Below, piece by piece: positions 1 through 7,067 of a DNA stretch of 27,392 nt. Source of the DNA: Noviherbaspirillum_A sp963522035 (GTDB taxonomy: Bacteria > Pseudomonadota > Gammaproteobacteria > Burkholderiales > Burkholderiaceae_D); the NCBI GenBank assembly GCA_963522035.1, contig CAUQYP010000032.1, positions 1 through 27,392 on the forward strand. Direction: 5' to 3'. Each line of letters opens with the position of its first letter. Position 1 is the stretch's first letter. A model generated the notes under the pieces. That model searched no databases. It saw nothing but the letters and a program-made list of their open reading frames with translations, and was not told the origin of the DNA. The position numbers and the translations under genes were made by a program.

Positions 1-45
1 CGATTTCGGCACCAGCGACGTGTCGCCATCGACGGGGACCCACTT

Positions 46-130
<85 letters not shown>

Positions 131-194
131 AAGGCGTTTCTGGTGCAAGCCAGCATGAATATGCTCTAAAGCTACTGTCCCGAGCCAGTCCTGC

Positions 195-1100
195 TTACCA
201 GCGCCGCAGCCACTCCGCCGTCCACTGCGCCACCTGATCGCGCCAGTCCGGCCGCGAGAATGTATGGTCTGCCTGTGGCAGAGTGTAGTGACTGACACGC
301 TTGCCGCGCATCAGCCGACGCCATGCCGGCGCCGACGCCATGTCCGAAAACTCACGTCCGGTAATATCCGCACCGCTGATAATGACCAGCGAGCGCCCAT
401 GGAAACGTGAGAAACCCGTCAGCATGCGCTCCGGCAGAGAAAGCTTGTTCGGTTCGGGAACGTCATCCGGTACGGTTTGCCGCGCTTCCTGCTCCTGCGT
501 AGTTCCTGCGGCGGTTACCGTCTTGCGGCGCATGGCATTCGTGCAAAGCCGGATAAAGGAGCGCATCGCACCGGCGTAATCGAATTGACCGCGGGCGATC
601 TTGCGCCACAGCGCAGGCTGGGTAAGCCGGGAAAGGTAGTAATGCTTCAGGTAAGCGCGCGCCGCACTTTCCTCGGTGCGCGCCCAAGGATTGAGCAGGA
701 CCAGTCCGGATACCCGTGGGTCCTGGTGCGCATACAGCATCGCCGCCGATGCCGCGTCGCACAGTCCCCACAGCACCACGTCCCGCACCGCGGGGACTTC
801 CTTGCCGAACGCGTCGATGGCGGCGCGCAGATCTTCATTCACGTTCAGAAAGTCCCGCATCTCGCCTTCGCTATCGCCCATCCCGCGATAATCGAAACGA
901 AGGACAGGCACGCCCTGCTGCGCAAGTTCACGGGCGAGCAATGTAAATTGGCGATGGCTCCCGACCCGGTACTGGGGACCGCCTACCACGAGCAACACGC
1001 CGCGCTGCGCCAACGGCGCCGAGGAATGCGGCAACGACAGCACGCCGTAGAGCCAGCAGCCTTCGCAAGCAAAACTGATACCGCGTTCTGTGATGTTCAA
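195..1100 (-). CDS. Exosortase A system-associated hydrolase 1 (alpha/beta hydrolase)
   Basis: A 301-aa alpha/beta-hydrolase-fold protein of the type encoded in exosortase A (PEP-CTERM) loci; its substrate is unknown. The oxyanion-strand motif DYRGMGDSEG is at about residues 70-79. The nucleophile elbow is GLCDA at 112-116, which places Cys114 where most relatives have Ser. A late acid (SGAD, Asp244) and His279 (QADHTF) complete a plausible triad. No signal peptide is seen, so it is probably cytoplasmic. The start is TTG at 1100: no ATG is available upstream, a GAGGA ribosome site lies 6 nt ahead, and the TTG overlaps the TGA of hydrolase 2 (TTGA), implying translational coupling. It is the last gene of the ACP-hydrolase 2-hydrolase 1 operon visible here. 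The acyl-CoA ligase and decarboxylase genes often found in such operons do not follow. Confidence 0.87.
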   Translation of the reverse strand: MNITERGISFACEGCWLYGVLSLPHSSAPLAQRGVLLVVGGPQYRVGSHRQFTLLARELAQQGVPVLRFDYRGMGDSEGEMRDFLNVNEDLRAAIDAFGKEVPAVRDVVLWGLCDAASAAMLYAHQDPRVSGLVLLNPWARTEESAARAYLKHYYLSRLTQPALWRKIARGQFDYAGAMRSFIRLCTNAMRRKTVTAAGTTQEQEARQTVPDDVPEPNKLSLPERMLTGFSRFHGRSLVIISGADITGREFSDMASAPAWRRLMRGKRVSHYTLPQADHTFSRPDWRDQVAQWTAEWLRRW

Positions 1101-1936
1101 CGGATGTCCTCGCTGAACAGTCGTGCGCTTGCGTCCAGCAGTGACGGCGCCTCGACAATTTCCTGGCTGGCCCAGAATGCGGGGCCGTGGACGACGCCGA
1201 CATCGATTTCCCAGCCCTTGCTGGCCAGGCGAGCGGCGATCGCCGCCCGCCCCGGCGACACGCCCCGGCCCTGCTGCAACGCCAGGTCCAGCCAGTGGAC
1301 CGGGCAGCCTGGCGGCATCATCGTAGCGACCGATGTACTTTCAATTCCCTGTGCCAGCGCCGGGGTCATCGTATAGCCTGCAATGTCGAGGCTGTCACCG
1401 CGGGCCAGATCCGCGCGCAACGCATCCGTTCCGCCTTTCAGCTTGCCCGTGGCCAGCATGTCGCTCGCCAGTCGCAGACGCAAAAACTGGGTCAGGTAAG
1501 CCGCCCCTTCAGTCACGGGCTGCCATAGCAGCACTGAGGCCAGGTCGTCCCGCTTACGTGCAACGTCGAGCGCCAGCAAGCCGCCCAGACGCAGTCCCCA
1601 CAGTGAAAGCGGCCCCTCCGTTCGGGAGCGCAGCCAATCCAGTCCGGAAGACACGTCCTCGCGCCAGATCTCCCAGCGGGCGTCACCGGAGAGGCCATCG
1701 CTGTCGCCACATCCGTAGAGATCCAGCTGAAGTACTCCCATGCCACTGGCAGCCAGGCGCCTTGCCTGCAGCGCAACCATGCGGCGCGACTTGTTCATTT
1801 CTTCTGCGTGCGGAGGAACGTGCAGCACGGCGCCGCGAACCAGGCCCTGTGGCGGGTGATACAGGCAGAACCGTCTTCCCGGGTCGGTGTCCAGAAAAAA
1901 GGCTTGCGCCGGCGGATGGCTGGGTGCCAATTGCAT
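1097..1936 (-). CDS. Exosortase A system-associated hydrolase 2
   Basis: A 279-aa protein with the alpha/beta-hydrolase layout, matching the second hydrolase family of exosortase A loci. Recognisable features are the early PPHAEEMNKSRRM segment (41-53), LDLYGCGDSDG (71-81, the counterpart of DYRGMGDSEG in hydrolase 1) and the elbow position WGLRLGG (113-119). In that elbow Arg116 stands where the nucleophile should be, so ordinary Ser/Cys hydrolysis looks unlikely and the protein may be a non-classical or regulatory member. The ATG at 1936 overlaps the ACP stop by one base (TAATG), and its own TGA overlaps the hydrolase 1 start. Presumably cytoplasmic. I recognise the family by its motifs and context; its reaction is not known to me. 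Confidence 0.85.
   Translation of the reverse strand: MQLAPSHPPAQAFFLDTDPGRRFCLYHPPQGLVRGAVLHVPPHAEEMNKSRRMVALQARRLAASGMGVLQLDLYGCGDSDGLSGDARWEIWREDVSSGLDWLRSRTEGPLSLWGLRLGGLLALDVARKRDDLASVLLWQPVTEGAAYLTQFLRLRLASDMLATGKLKGGTDALRADLARGDSLDIAGYTMTPALAQGIESTSVATMMPPGCPVHWLDLALQQGRGVSPGRAAIAARLASKGWEIDVGVVHGPAFWASQEIVEAPSLLDASARLFSEDIR
1107..1111 (-). promoter_or_regulatory. Ribosome binding site fixing a TTG start
   Basis: GAGGA on the minus strand, 6 nt upstream of TTG at 1100. It supports the non-ATG start of hydrolase 1 inside the end of hydrolase 2. Confidence 0.65.
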
Positions 1937-2193
1937 TAGCCTAGCTTGCGCCCTACCAAGGCTGCCAGGCTTCCCAGTGTCTGAAAAACGTCAGCGCTGA
2001 TTTCGTCGTCTGCGATCGAGAAGCCGTAATGTTCTTCCAACGCCGTAATAAGATTAATCACGGCCATCGAGTCCAGTTCGGGTATCGCCCCCAACATCGG
2101 ACTTTCGGCAGTTAATCCGGCGCCACGCTCCCCCAGTCCGAGCGTATCGGTAACAATTTCTCTGATCGTTGCTACTTCTTCGAGATAAACCAT
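1936..2193 (-). CDS. Acyl carrier protein of the exosortase A locus
   Basis: An 85-aa acyl carrier protein. The phosphopantetheine attachment motif is ELDSMAVINLI, with Ser in DSM as the carrier residue, followed by the acidic helix EEHYGFSIADDEIS that normally docks partner enzymes. I chose ATG at 2193. An in-frame TTG at 2274 would add 27 residues unlike any ACP N-terminus, whereas 85 aa is the usual size. The ribosome site is weak (AGGA 13 nt upstream). It is the first gene of the operon with hydrolases 2 and 1. Such dedicated ACPs are typical of XrtA loci and are thought to carry an acyl intermediate for the neighbouring hydrolase/ligase enzymes; the acyl group is unknown. Confidence 0.88.
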   Translation of the reverse strand: MVYLEEVATIREIVTDTLGLGERGAGLTAESPMLGAIPELDSMAVINLITALEEHYGFSIADDEISADVFQTLGSLAALVGRKLG

Positions 2194-2564
2194 GCCGTTT
2201 AGACCATCCTGTAATACTGTTGCGCGAGGGTTATTGAAGCAAATTTTCAGACCGGGATCATACAGCAATGACAACCCGCCGATGCGATCCGGCGAAGCAG
2301 ACTATCTATCCTAACCTGCGTTTCCGCAAAACAACTGCAATCTTATAAAGTTTTGGGTTACAGGCCCCCGGCCCTTGGTGTACTCTCCCAACAAGTTCAA
2401 TTCCGCTGGCATTACACGCCGCTTCCAGATGAAGCTCGTTGCTTTACAGAATTTCTCTTATTATTCTTTCCAGTGTGACGGTGCGCTGCGGTATTTTTAC
2501 CCGAGCACGTGCCACTGCGCCTGACTACCCCCATTAAAGTTGTTCTCAGTTCAAAGGAATCGTC
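2194..2564. other. Divergent intergenic region between the ACP operon and prsT
   Basis: 371 nt separating two divergently transcribed XrtA-associated units, so both promoters must lie here. It contains AT-rich patches (about 2325-2360 and 2452-2475) and a small CGCCG/CGGCG hairpin at 2277-2294. I looked for sigma-70 pairs and for the sigma-54 -24/-12 pattern, which would be expected if PrsK/PrsR control applied, and found no convincing match on either strand. The clearest element is the prsT ribosome site, AAAGGA at 2553-2558, 6 nt before the ATG. Confidence 0.6.
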
Positions 2565-5345
2565 ATGTCAAGTAAAAGGACAAAGCTGGTCGCATCGGCT
2601 GCCATGGTCTCCAGCATTTTGCTGCTCACCGGAGGCCTCGCGTCCTGCAGCCGCAACGACAGCCCCGAGGAACTGGTTGCCGAAGCAGCCAGTTACCAGC
2701 AAAAAGGCGACCGCAAGGCTGCCATCATCCAGCTGAAAAATGCGTTGCAGCAGAAGCCGGACGATGCCGAAGCGCGCTTCCTGCTGGGTTCCATCTATAT
2801 CGAGACGGGCGATTCGCTGTCCGCTGAAAAAGAGCTTCGGCGTGCCGCCGAGCTTGGCATGACAAAAGCCCGCACCGCTCCCCAGCTCGCCAAGTCGATG
2901 ATGCTGCAAGGACAGTTCCAGAAAGCGCTGGACGAACTTGCCGCCGCCGGCCCACTGCAGGACGCCAATGTCGAAATCACGCGTGGCGACGCCTACTCGG
3001 CGCTGAACAAGCAGGCCGAGTCGAAGGCGGCGTATGAAAAAGCGCTGCAGTTGACGCCGGATGCGCCGCTGGCGCTGGTTGGCCTGGCGAAGATTGCCTA
3101 TTTCAACAAGGATGTCGACGGCGCCACGCGCATGATCGACCAGGCCATTGCCAAGAATCCGCAAAACACCGAGGCGCTGGTGGCCAAGGCCGAGTTGCTG
3201 CGCGCGCAAAACAAGAACGACGAGGCCCTGGCAGCCTACAACACGGCGCTGAAGATCAAGCCCGACCATGTGCAGAACCACATCGCCAAGGCCAACCTCG
3301 ATATTTCAATGCGTCGTTTCGACGATGCCAGCAAGGAAATCGAGACCGCCCGCAAGCTCGCTCCCTCCGCGCCCATGGTCAGCTACGCGCAGGCGCTGCT
3401 CGACTTTACCCAGGAAAAACACAAGCCGGCGCTCGAGTCGATCCAGCAGGTGCTGAAAGTCGCGCCGGACCACATGCCCAGCGTGCTGCTGGCAGGTGCG
3501 ATCCAGTTTGCGCTCGGGTCCAATGAACAGGCCGAGCAATATGTGAAGCGCTATATGGACGCCAACCCGGGCAACGTGTACGCCAGCAAGCTGCTCGCGT
3601 CCATCATGCTGAAGAATAACGATCCACAGCGCGCACTGGCGGTGCTGAACCCGGCTATCCAGCAGGCGCATGGCACCGACTCGCAATTGCTGAGCCTGGC
3701 CGGCGAGTCCTACATGCGCTCGCGCGATTTCCCCAAGGCCACCGAGGCTTTCGAGAAAGCCACTGCGTTGTCGCCACAGACGCCGATGCTGCGGACCGCG
3801 CTGGGCATGAGCAAGCTGGCGCAGGGTGAAAATGCCAGCGGCATGGCCGAACTGGAAATGGCCAGCAACATGGACACGAAGAACGCCCAGCCCGGCATGC
3901 TGCTGGTGATGAACCACCTGCGCCTGCGGGAATACGACAAGGCGCTGGCGGCCGTGAAAAAGCTGGAGAAGGAAAAGCCGAATGACGCGACAGTGAAAAC
4001 CCTGCGGGGCAATGTCCATCTGTCGCGCAAGGAATTGCCACTGGCACGCCAGAGCTTCGAGGAAGCGGTCAAGCTGCAGGCCGGCTATTTCCCGCCAGTC
4101 GTCAACCTGGCGCAGATCGACTTTGCGGAAAAGAAGCCGGACGCTGGCCGTGCGCGTATTGAAGCGTTCCTGGAAAAGGACAAGGACAATGTCGAAGCGA
4201 TCACCGCGCTCGCCAGCCTGACGCAGGCGCAAGGCAAGACCGCCGAAGCGATTGCCCTGCTGGAGCGTGCGTCGAACGCCAAGCCGGCCGACATTCCGGC
4301 AGCGTTGCGTCTTGGCACCGCCTACCTGCGCACCAACGAAAAGCAGAAGGCAAGCGCGCTGGCGCAGCGTCTCGTGATCAGCTTTCCAAGCAGCCCGGAA
4401 GTGCTCGATTTTTCCGCGCAGACCCAGCTTGCCAATGGCGACAAGGACGCCGCGCTGGACACCTACCGCAAGCTGGCCGGCCTGGTGCCGAACTCGGCAC
4501 TGGCGCAATACCGGATAGCCACGGTGCAGATGTCCATGCAGAACCAGGGCGCAGCGGTCGAGGCGCTCAAGAAGGCGATTTCGCTCAAGCCTGATTACCT
4601 CGATGCCCAGGTCGCCCTGGCGGCTGTGCAGGTACGCAGCAACAAACCGGACGAAGCCCTGGCGATTGCGCGCCAGATCCAGAAGCAGTTGCCGAAAGCG
4701 CCCGTGGGCTTTTCGCTGGAAGGCGACCTGATGATGCTGCAGCAAAAGCCTGCCGAAGCGATCAAGCCCTACGAACAGGCGCTGGCGGCCAATGGCGGCA
4801 ACGCAGTGCTGATGAAGCTGCACGAGGCGCTGACCAAGACCGGCCGGACCAAGGATGCCGATGCACGGGTCGCCGCCTGGCTCAAGGCGCATCCTGAAGA
4901 CAACGCAGTGCGCCTGCACTTTGCCACGCTTAGCATGGCCAGCAACAACAAGGCGGCCATCGAGCAGTTCCAGGCCATCCTGAAACAGGATCCGAACAAC
5001 GTCGGCGCGCTGAACAACCTGGCGCTTGCGCTTTACAAGGAAAAGGATCCGCGCGCCCTGGAATACGCCGAGAAAGCGGCGACTGCCGCACCTGCCAATC
5101 CGGCAGTGATGGATACGTTGGGATTCCTGCTGGTTGAGAACGGCGACGTCAAGCGCGGCCTGCCTTATCTCGAAAAAGCGGTAGCCGCCGCCCCTAACGC
5201 GGTGACAATCCGCTACAACCTGGCGCTGGCGCAAGCCAAGGCCGGCGACAAGGAAAGCGCACGCAAGAGCTTTGAGGAAGTCATCGCCAAGGGCGGCAAT
5301 TCGCCCAAGGTGGAGGAAGCCAAGGCAATGCTGAAGACGCTGTAG
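2565..5345 (+). CDS. prsT: PEP-CTERM system TPR-repeat lipoprotein PrsT
   Basis: A 926-aa lipoprotein built almost wholly of tetratricopeptide repeats, matching the PrsT family of exosortase A systems in length and architecture. The N-terminus has a basic start, a hydrophobic stretch and the lipobox LASC with lipidated Cys28. Residue +2 is Ser, which suggests outer-membrane rather than inner-membrane retention. From about residue 35 to the end, helix pairs repeat with the TPR pattern (for example the EAL..Y..AL.. and NPAVMDTLGFLLVENG units). The role is inferred to be a periplasmic scaffold for PEP-CTERM protein sorting or associated EPS export; no enzymatic domain is seen. The ATG at 2565 has a good ribosome site (AAAGGA). 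It is monocistronic, with a strong terminator directly downstream. Confidence 0.93.
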   Translation: MSSKRTKLVASAAMVSSILLLTGGLASCSRNDSPEELVAEAASYQQKGDRKAAIIQLKNALQQKPDDAEARFLLGSIYIETGDSLSAEKELRRAAELGMTKARTAPQLAKSMMLQGQFQKALDELAAAGPLQDANVEITRGDAYSALNKQAESKAAYEKALQLTPDAPLALVGLAKIAYFNKDVDGATRMIDQAIAKNPQNTEALVAKAELLRAQNKNDEALAAYNTALKIKPDHVQNHIAKANLDISMRRFDDASKEIETARKLAPSAPMVSYAQALLDFTQEKHKPALESIQQVLKVAPDHMPSVLLAGAIQFALGSNEQAEQYVKRYMDANPGNVYASKLLASIMLKNNDPQRALAVLNPAIQQAHGTDSQLLSLAGESYMRSRDFPKATEAFEKATALSPQTPMLRTALGMSKLAQGENASGMAELEMASNMDTKNAQPGMLLVMNHLRLREYDKALAAVKKLEKEKPNDATVKTLRGNVHLSRKELPLARQSFEEAVKLQAGYFPPVVNLAQIDFAEKKPDAGRARIEAFLEKDKDNVEAITALASLTQAQGKTAEAIALLERASNAKPADIPAALRLGTAYLRTNEKQKASALAQRLVISFPSSPEVLDFSAQTQLANGDKDAALDTYRKLAGLVPNSALAQYRIATVQMSMQNQGAAVEALKKAISLKPDYLDAQVALAAVQVRSNKPDEALAIARQIQKQLPKAPVGFSLEGDLMMLQQKPAEAIKPYEQALAANGGNAVLMKLHEALTKTGRTKDADARVAAWLKAHPEDNAVRLHFATLSMASNNKAAIEQFQAILKQDPNNVGALNNLALALYKEKDPRALEYAEKAATAAPANPAVMDTLGFLLVENGDVKRGLPYLEKAVAAAPNAVTIRYNLALAQAKAGDKESARKSFEEVIAKGGNSPKVEEAKAMLKTL

Positions 5346-5363
5346 GCACTGCGTGGAAATAAG

Positions 5364-5390
5364 AATGGCGCCTGCGGGCGCCATTTTTTT
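5364..5390 (+). terminator. Intrinsic terminator of prsT
   Basis: A perfect 8-bp stem, ATGGCGCC (5365-5372) and GGCGCCAT (5377-5384), with loop TGCG, followed by a run of seven T (5384-5390). It lies 18 nt after the prsT stop codon. Confidence 0.93.
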
Positions 5391-5507
5391 CAACCCTCAC
5401 AATGGAAGTTTTCCGTTGATCGGAGCGCCGCCAGGCCCTGCTTATACGAGTCCGGGGTGATGGAGTCTCGAATGAAATCGATGGCGCCGATGCGTCACCT
5501 TGGCTCA

Positions 5508-5605
5508 TAGGGTGTAAAAAGCGAAGCGCATTACACCATGGTTGATGAACAGGCGCCGCCTGCAAGCGGCGAATGGTGTAATGCGCATGCGCTTATTACA
5601 CCCTA
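5508..5605. repeat. Inverted pair of palindromic GGTGTAA...TTACACC elements
   Basis: The left arm (5508-5539) begins TAGGGTGTAA and ends TTACACCAT. The right arm (5573-5605) is its imperfect reverse complement. Each arm is itself a 27-28 nt palindrome, GGTGTAA...TTACACC, and the right one has a perfect GCGCATGCGC core. Between the arms lies a further small hairpin, GCCGC/GCGGC. The whole could fold into a large cruciform or a REP-like RNA structure. It sits between the 3' ends of prsT (plus) and yceH (minus), the usual site of REP/BIME-type elements. Confidence 0.8.
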
Positions 5606-5642
5606 CGAAATTTTCCTGGCCCGTTATTACTTCGGATTGGTA

Positions 5643-6302
5643 TTACTCCAGCAGGCGCCGGATCTCGGCAAACTCCTGCGACAACTCCGCCACCTGCGCC
5701 TTCAATGCCGCAACTTCCTCCTCCAGCGACGCGACGCGGTCTTGCCTGGCCGATGTTGACGGCGCCTGCGCCTGCATTGCAGCAGGTTCGCCAGCCGCCG
5801 GCTCACCGGAAAGCAGATGCGCATAACGCACTTCCTTCGTGCCAGGCGCCCGCGCCAGGCGCATGGCCAGCGGCGGATACTTGTCGATCAGAAACTGCAG
5901 CGCGGCCTCGGCGGCGGCCAGGGAGTCAAACTCGTGGAGACGCCCGGCCCGGCTGCGCACTTCGGCCGCAGTCTGCGGGCCGCGCAGCATCAGCATGACC
6001 AGCGCCGCCAGCTTGTCCTGCTCCAGCGTCCAGCGCAACCGCATCCGGTGTTCGTACTTGGGAACGCGTGCGCCGGCCTGGCTGACTTCCGCCACCAGCC
6101 TGGCTGCCACCAGTGTGTCCAGGGAATGCTGCACGTCGGCTTCCGAGACCGACATGACCGGGTCGCGGCTGGTCAGCTGGTTGCAGCCGTTGACCAGCGC
6201 ATTCAGCGACAGCGGGTAGTTGTCCGGTGTCAGGCGTTCTTTCTCGGCGAGCACTGCCAGCACCCGGATGTCGGTTGGCTCCAGCGGAAGGTCGTCTGTC
6301 AT
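5643..6302 (-). CDS. YceH/DUF480 family protein (UPF0502)
   Basis: A 219-aa member of the YceH family: two winged-helix-like units (about 5-90 and 95-165) beginning LEPTDIRVLAVLAEKERLTP and containing NYPLSLNALVNGCNQLTSRDP, the most conserved block of the family. A low-complexity Pro/Ala/Gln linker (about 168-185) leads into a C-terminal coiled coil (about 190-218), as is usual. The function is unknown; the fold suggests nucleic-acid or protein binding. The ATG at 6302 has a GGAAGGG ribosome site 6 nt upstream. It is the third gene of rnr-rlmB-yceH, 21 nt after rlmB, so probably co-transcribed. No terminator is obvious after it other than the palindromic repeat at 5508-5605. Confidence 0.9.
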   Translation of the reverse strand: MTDDLPLEPTDIRVLAVLAEKERLTPDNYPLSLNALVNGCNQLTSRDPVMSVSEADVQHSLDTLVAARLVAEVSQAGARVPKYEHRMRLRWTLEQDKLAALVMLMLRGPQTAAEVRSRAGRLHEFDSLAAAEAALQFLIDKYPPLAMRLARAPGTKEVRYAHLLSGEPAAGEPAAMQAQAPSTSARQDRVASLEEEVAALKAQVAELSQEFAEIRRLLE

Positions 6303-6323
6303 GGTTTGCCCTTCCCCGCGGAA

Positions 6324-7067
6324 TCAGACGCCCTTGACCATGCGCTGGCGCCGCGCCTCGTACAGGCAGACGCCGGACGCGACCGACACGTTCAGGCTCT
6401 CGACCGACCCCAGCATGGGCACGGACACCAGCAGGTCGCAGGTTTCGCGCGTCAGGCGGCGCATGCCCTCGCCTTCCGAACCCATCACCAGCGCGGCGCC
6501 GCCGCTGAAGTCGGCTTCGTACAGGCCCTTGTCGGCGTCCTCGGTGGTGCCGATCAGCCAGATCTCCCGTTCTTTGAGTTCGCGCATGGTGCGCGCCAGG
6601 TTGGTTACCGTGATGTAGGGCACGGTGTCGGCTGCGCCGCTGGCGACCTTGGCGGCCGTGGCATTGAGGCCGACCGCGCGGTCCTTGGGCGCAATCACCG
6701 CGTGCGCGCCGGCGCCGTCGGCCACGCGCAGGCAGGCGCCGAGATTGTGCGGGTCGGTAATGCCGTCCAGGATAAGGATCAGCGGCGGGCCGACCACCAT
6801 GTCCAGCAGTTCGTCGAGGTTGCGGGCCAGCGAGACTGCGCCGGCCTTGGCCACCACGCCCTGGTGGCGGCGGCTGCCGACCATGCTGGACAAACGGCTT
6901 TCATCGGCCTGGATCACGCGTACGCCGGCAGCCGCTACCGCCCGCAGCAGTTCGCGCATGCGCGGGTCATGCCGCGCCGCATCGACGTAGATTTCCTCGA
7001 TGCTTTCAGCTTCATGGCGCAGCCGCGCGGTCACGGCATGAAAGCCGAATATCAGTTTGCTCTTCAT
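6324..7067 (-). CDS. rlmB: 23S rRNA (guanosine-2'-O)-methyltransferase RlmB
   Basis: A 247-aa SpoU/TrmH-type methyltransferase that uses S-adenosylmethionine to methylate the ribose of G2251 (E. coli numbering) in the 23S peptidyl-transferase P-loop. The N-terminal RNA-binding substrate domain begins IFGFHAV and includes RRHQGVVA (67-73). The three trefoil-knot motifs are all present: NLGACLR (108-114, with the catalytic Arg), GSEGEGMR (196-203) and SLNVSVA (224-230). Length is normal. Its ATG (7067) directly follows the TAA of rnr with no gap, a pairing common in proteobacteria and consistent with one operon for RNA processing and ribosome maturation. Confidence 0.95.
   Translation of the reverse strand: MKSKLIFGFHAVTARLRHEAESIEEIYVDAARHDPRMRELLRAVAAAGVRVIQADESRLSSMVGSRRHQGVVAKAGAVSLARNLDELLDMVVGPPLILILDGITDPHNLGACLRVADGAGAHAVIAPKDRAVGLNATAAKVASGAADTVPYITVTNLARTMRELKEREIWLIGTTEDADKGLYEADFSGGAALVMGSEGEGMRRLTRETCDLLVSVPMLGSVESLNVSVASGVCLYEARRQRMVKGV

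Noticed and set aside
2400..2500. Sigma-54 (-24/-12) promoter for prsT
   Set aside because: CTGGCAT near 2407 resembles the -24 element, but the GC of the -12 element is not at the required spacing.
3306..5393. A 695-codon open frame antisense to prsT
   Set aside because: Same artefact of GC-rich codon use opposite a convincing TPR protein; no domain seen, and its start lies beyond the prsT terminator.
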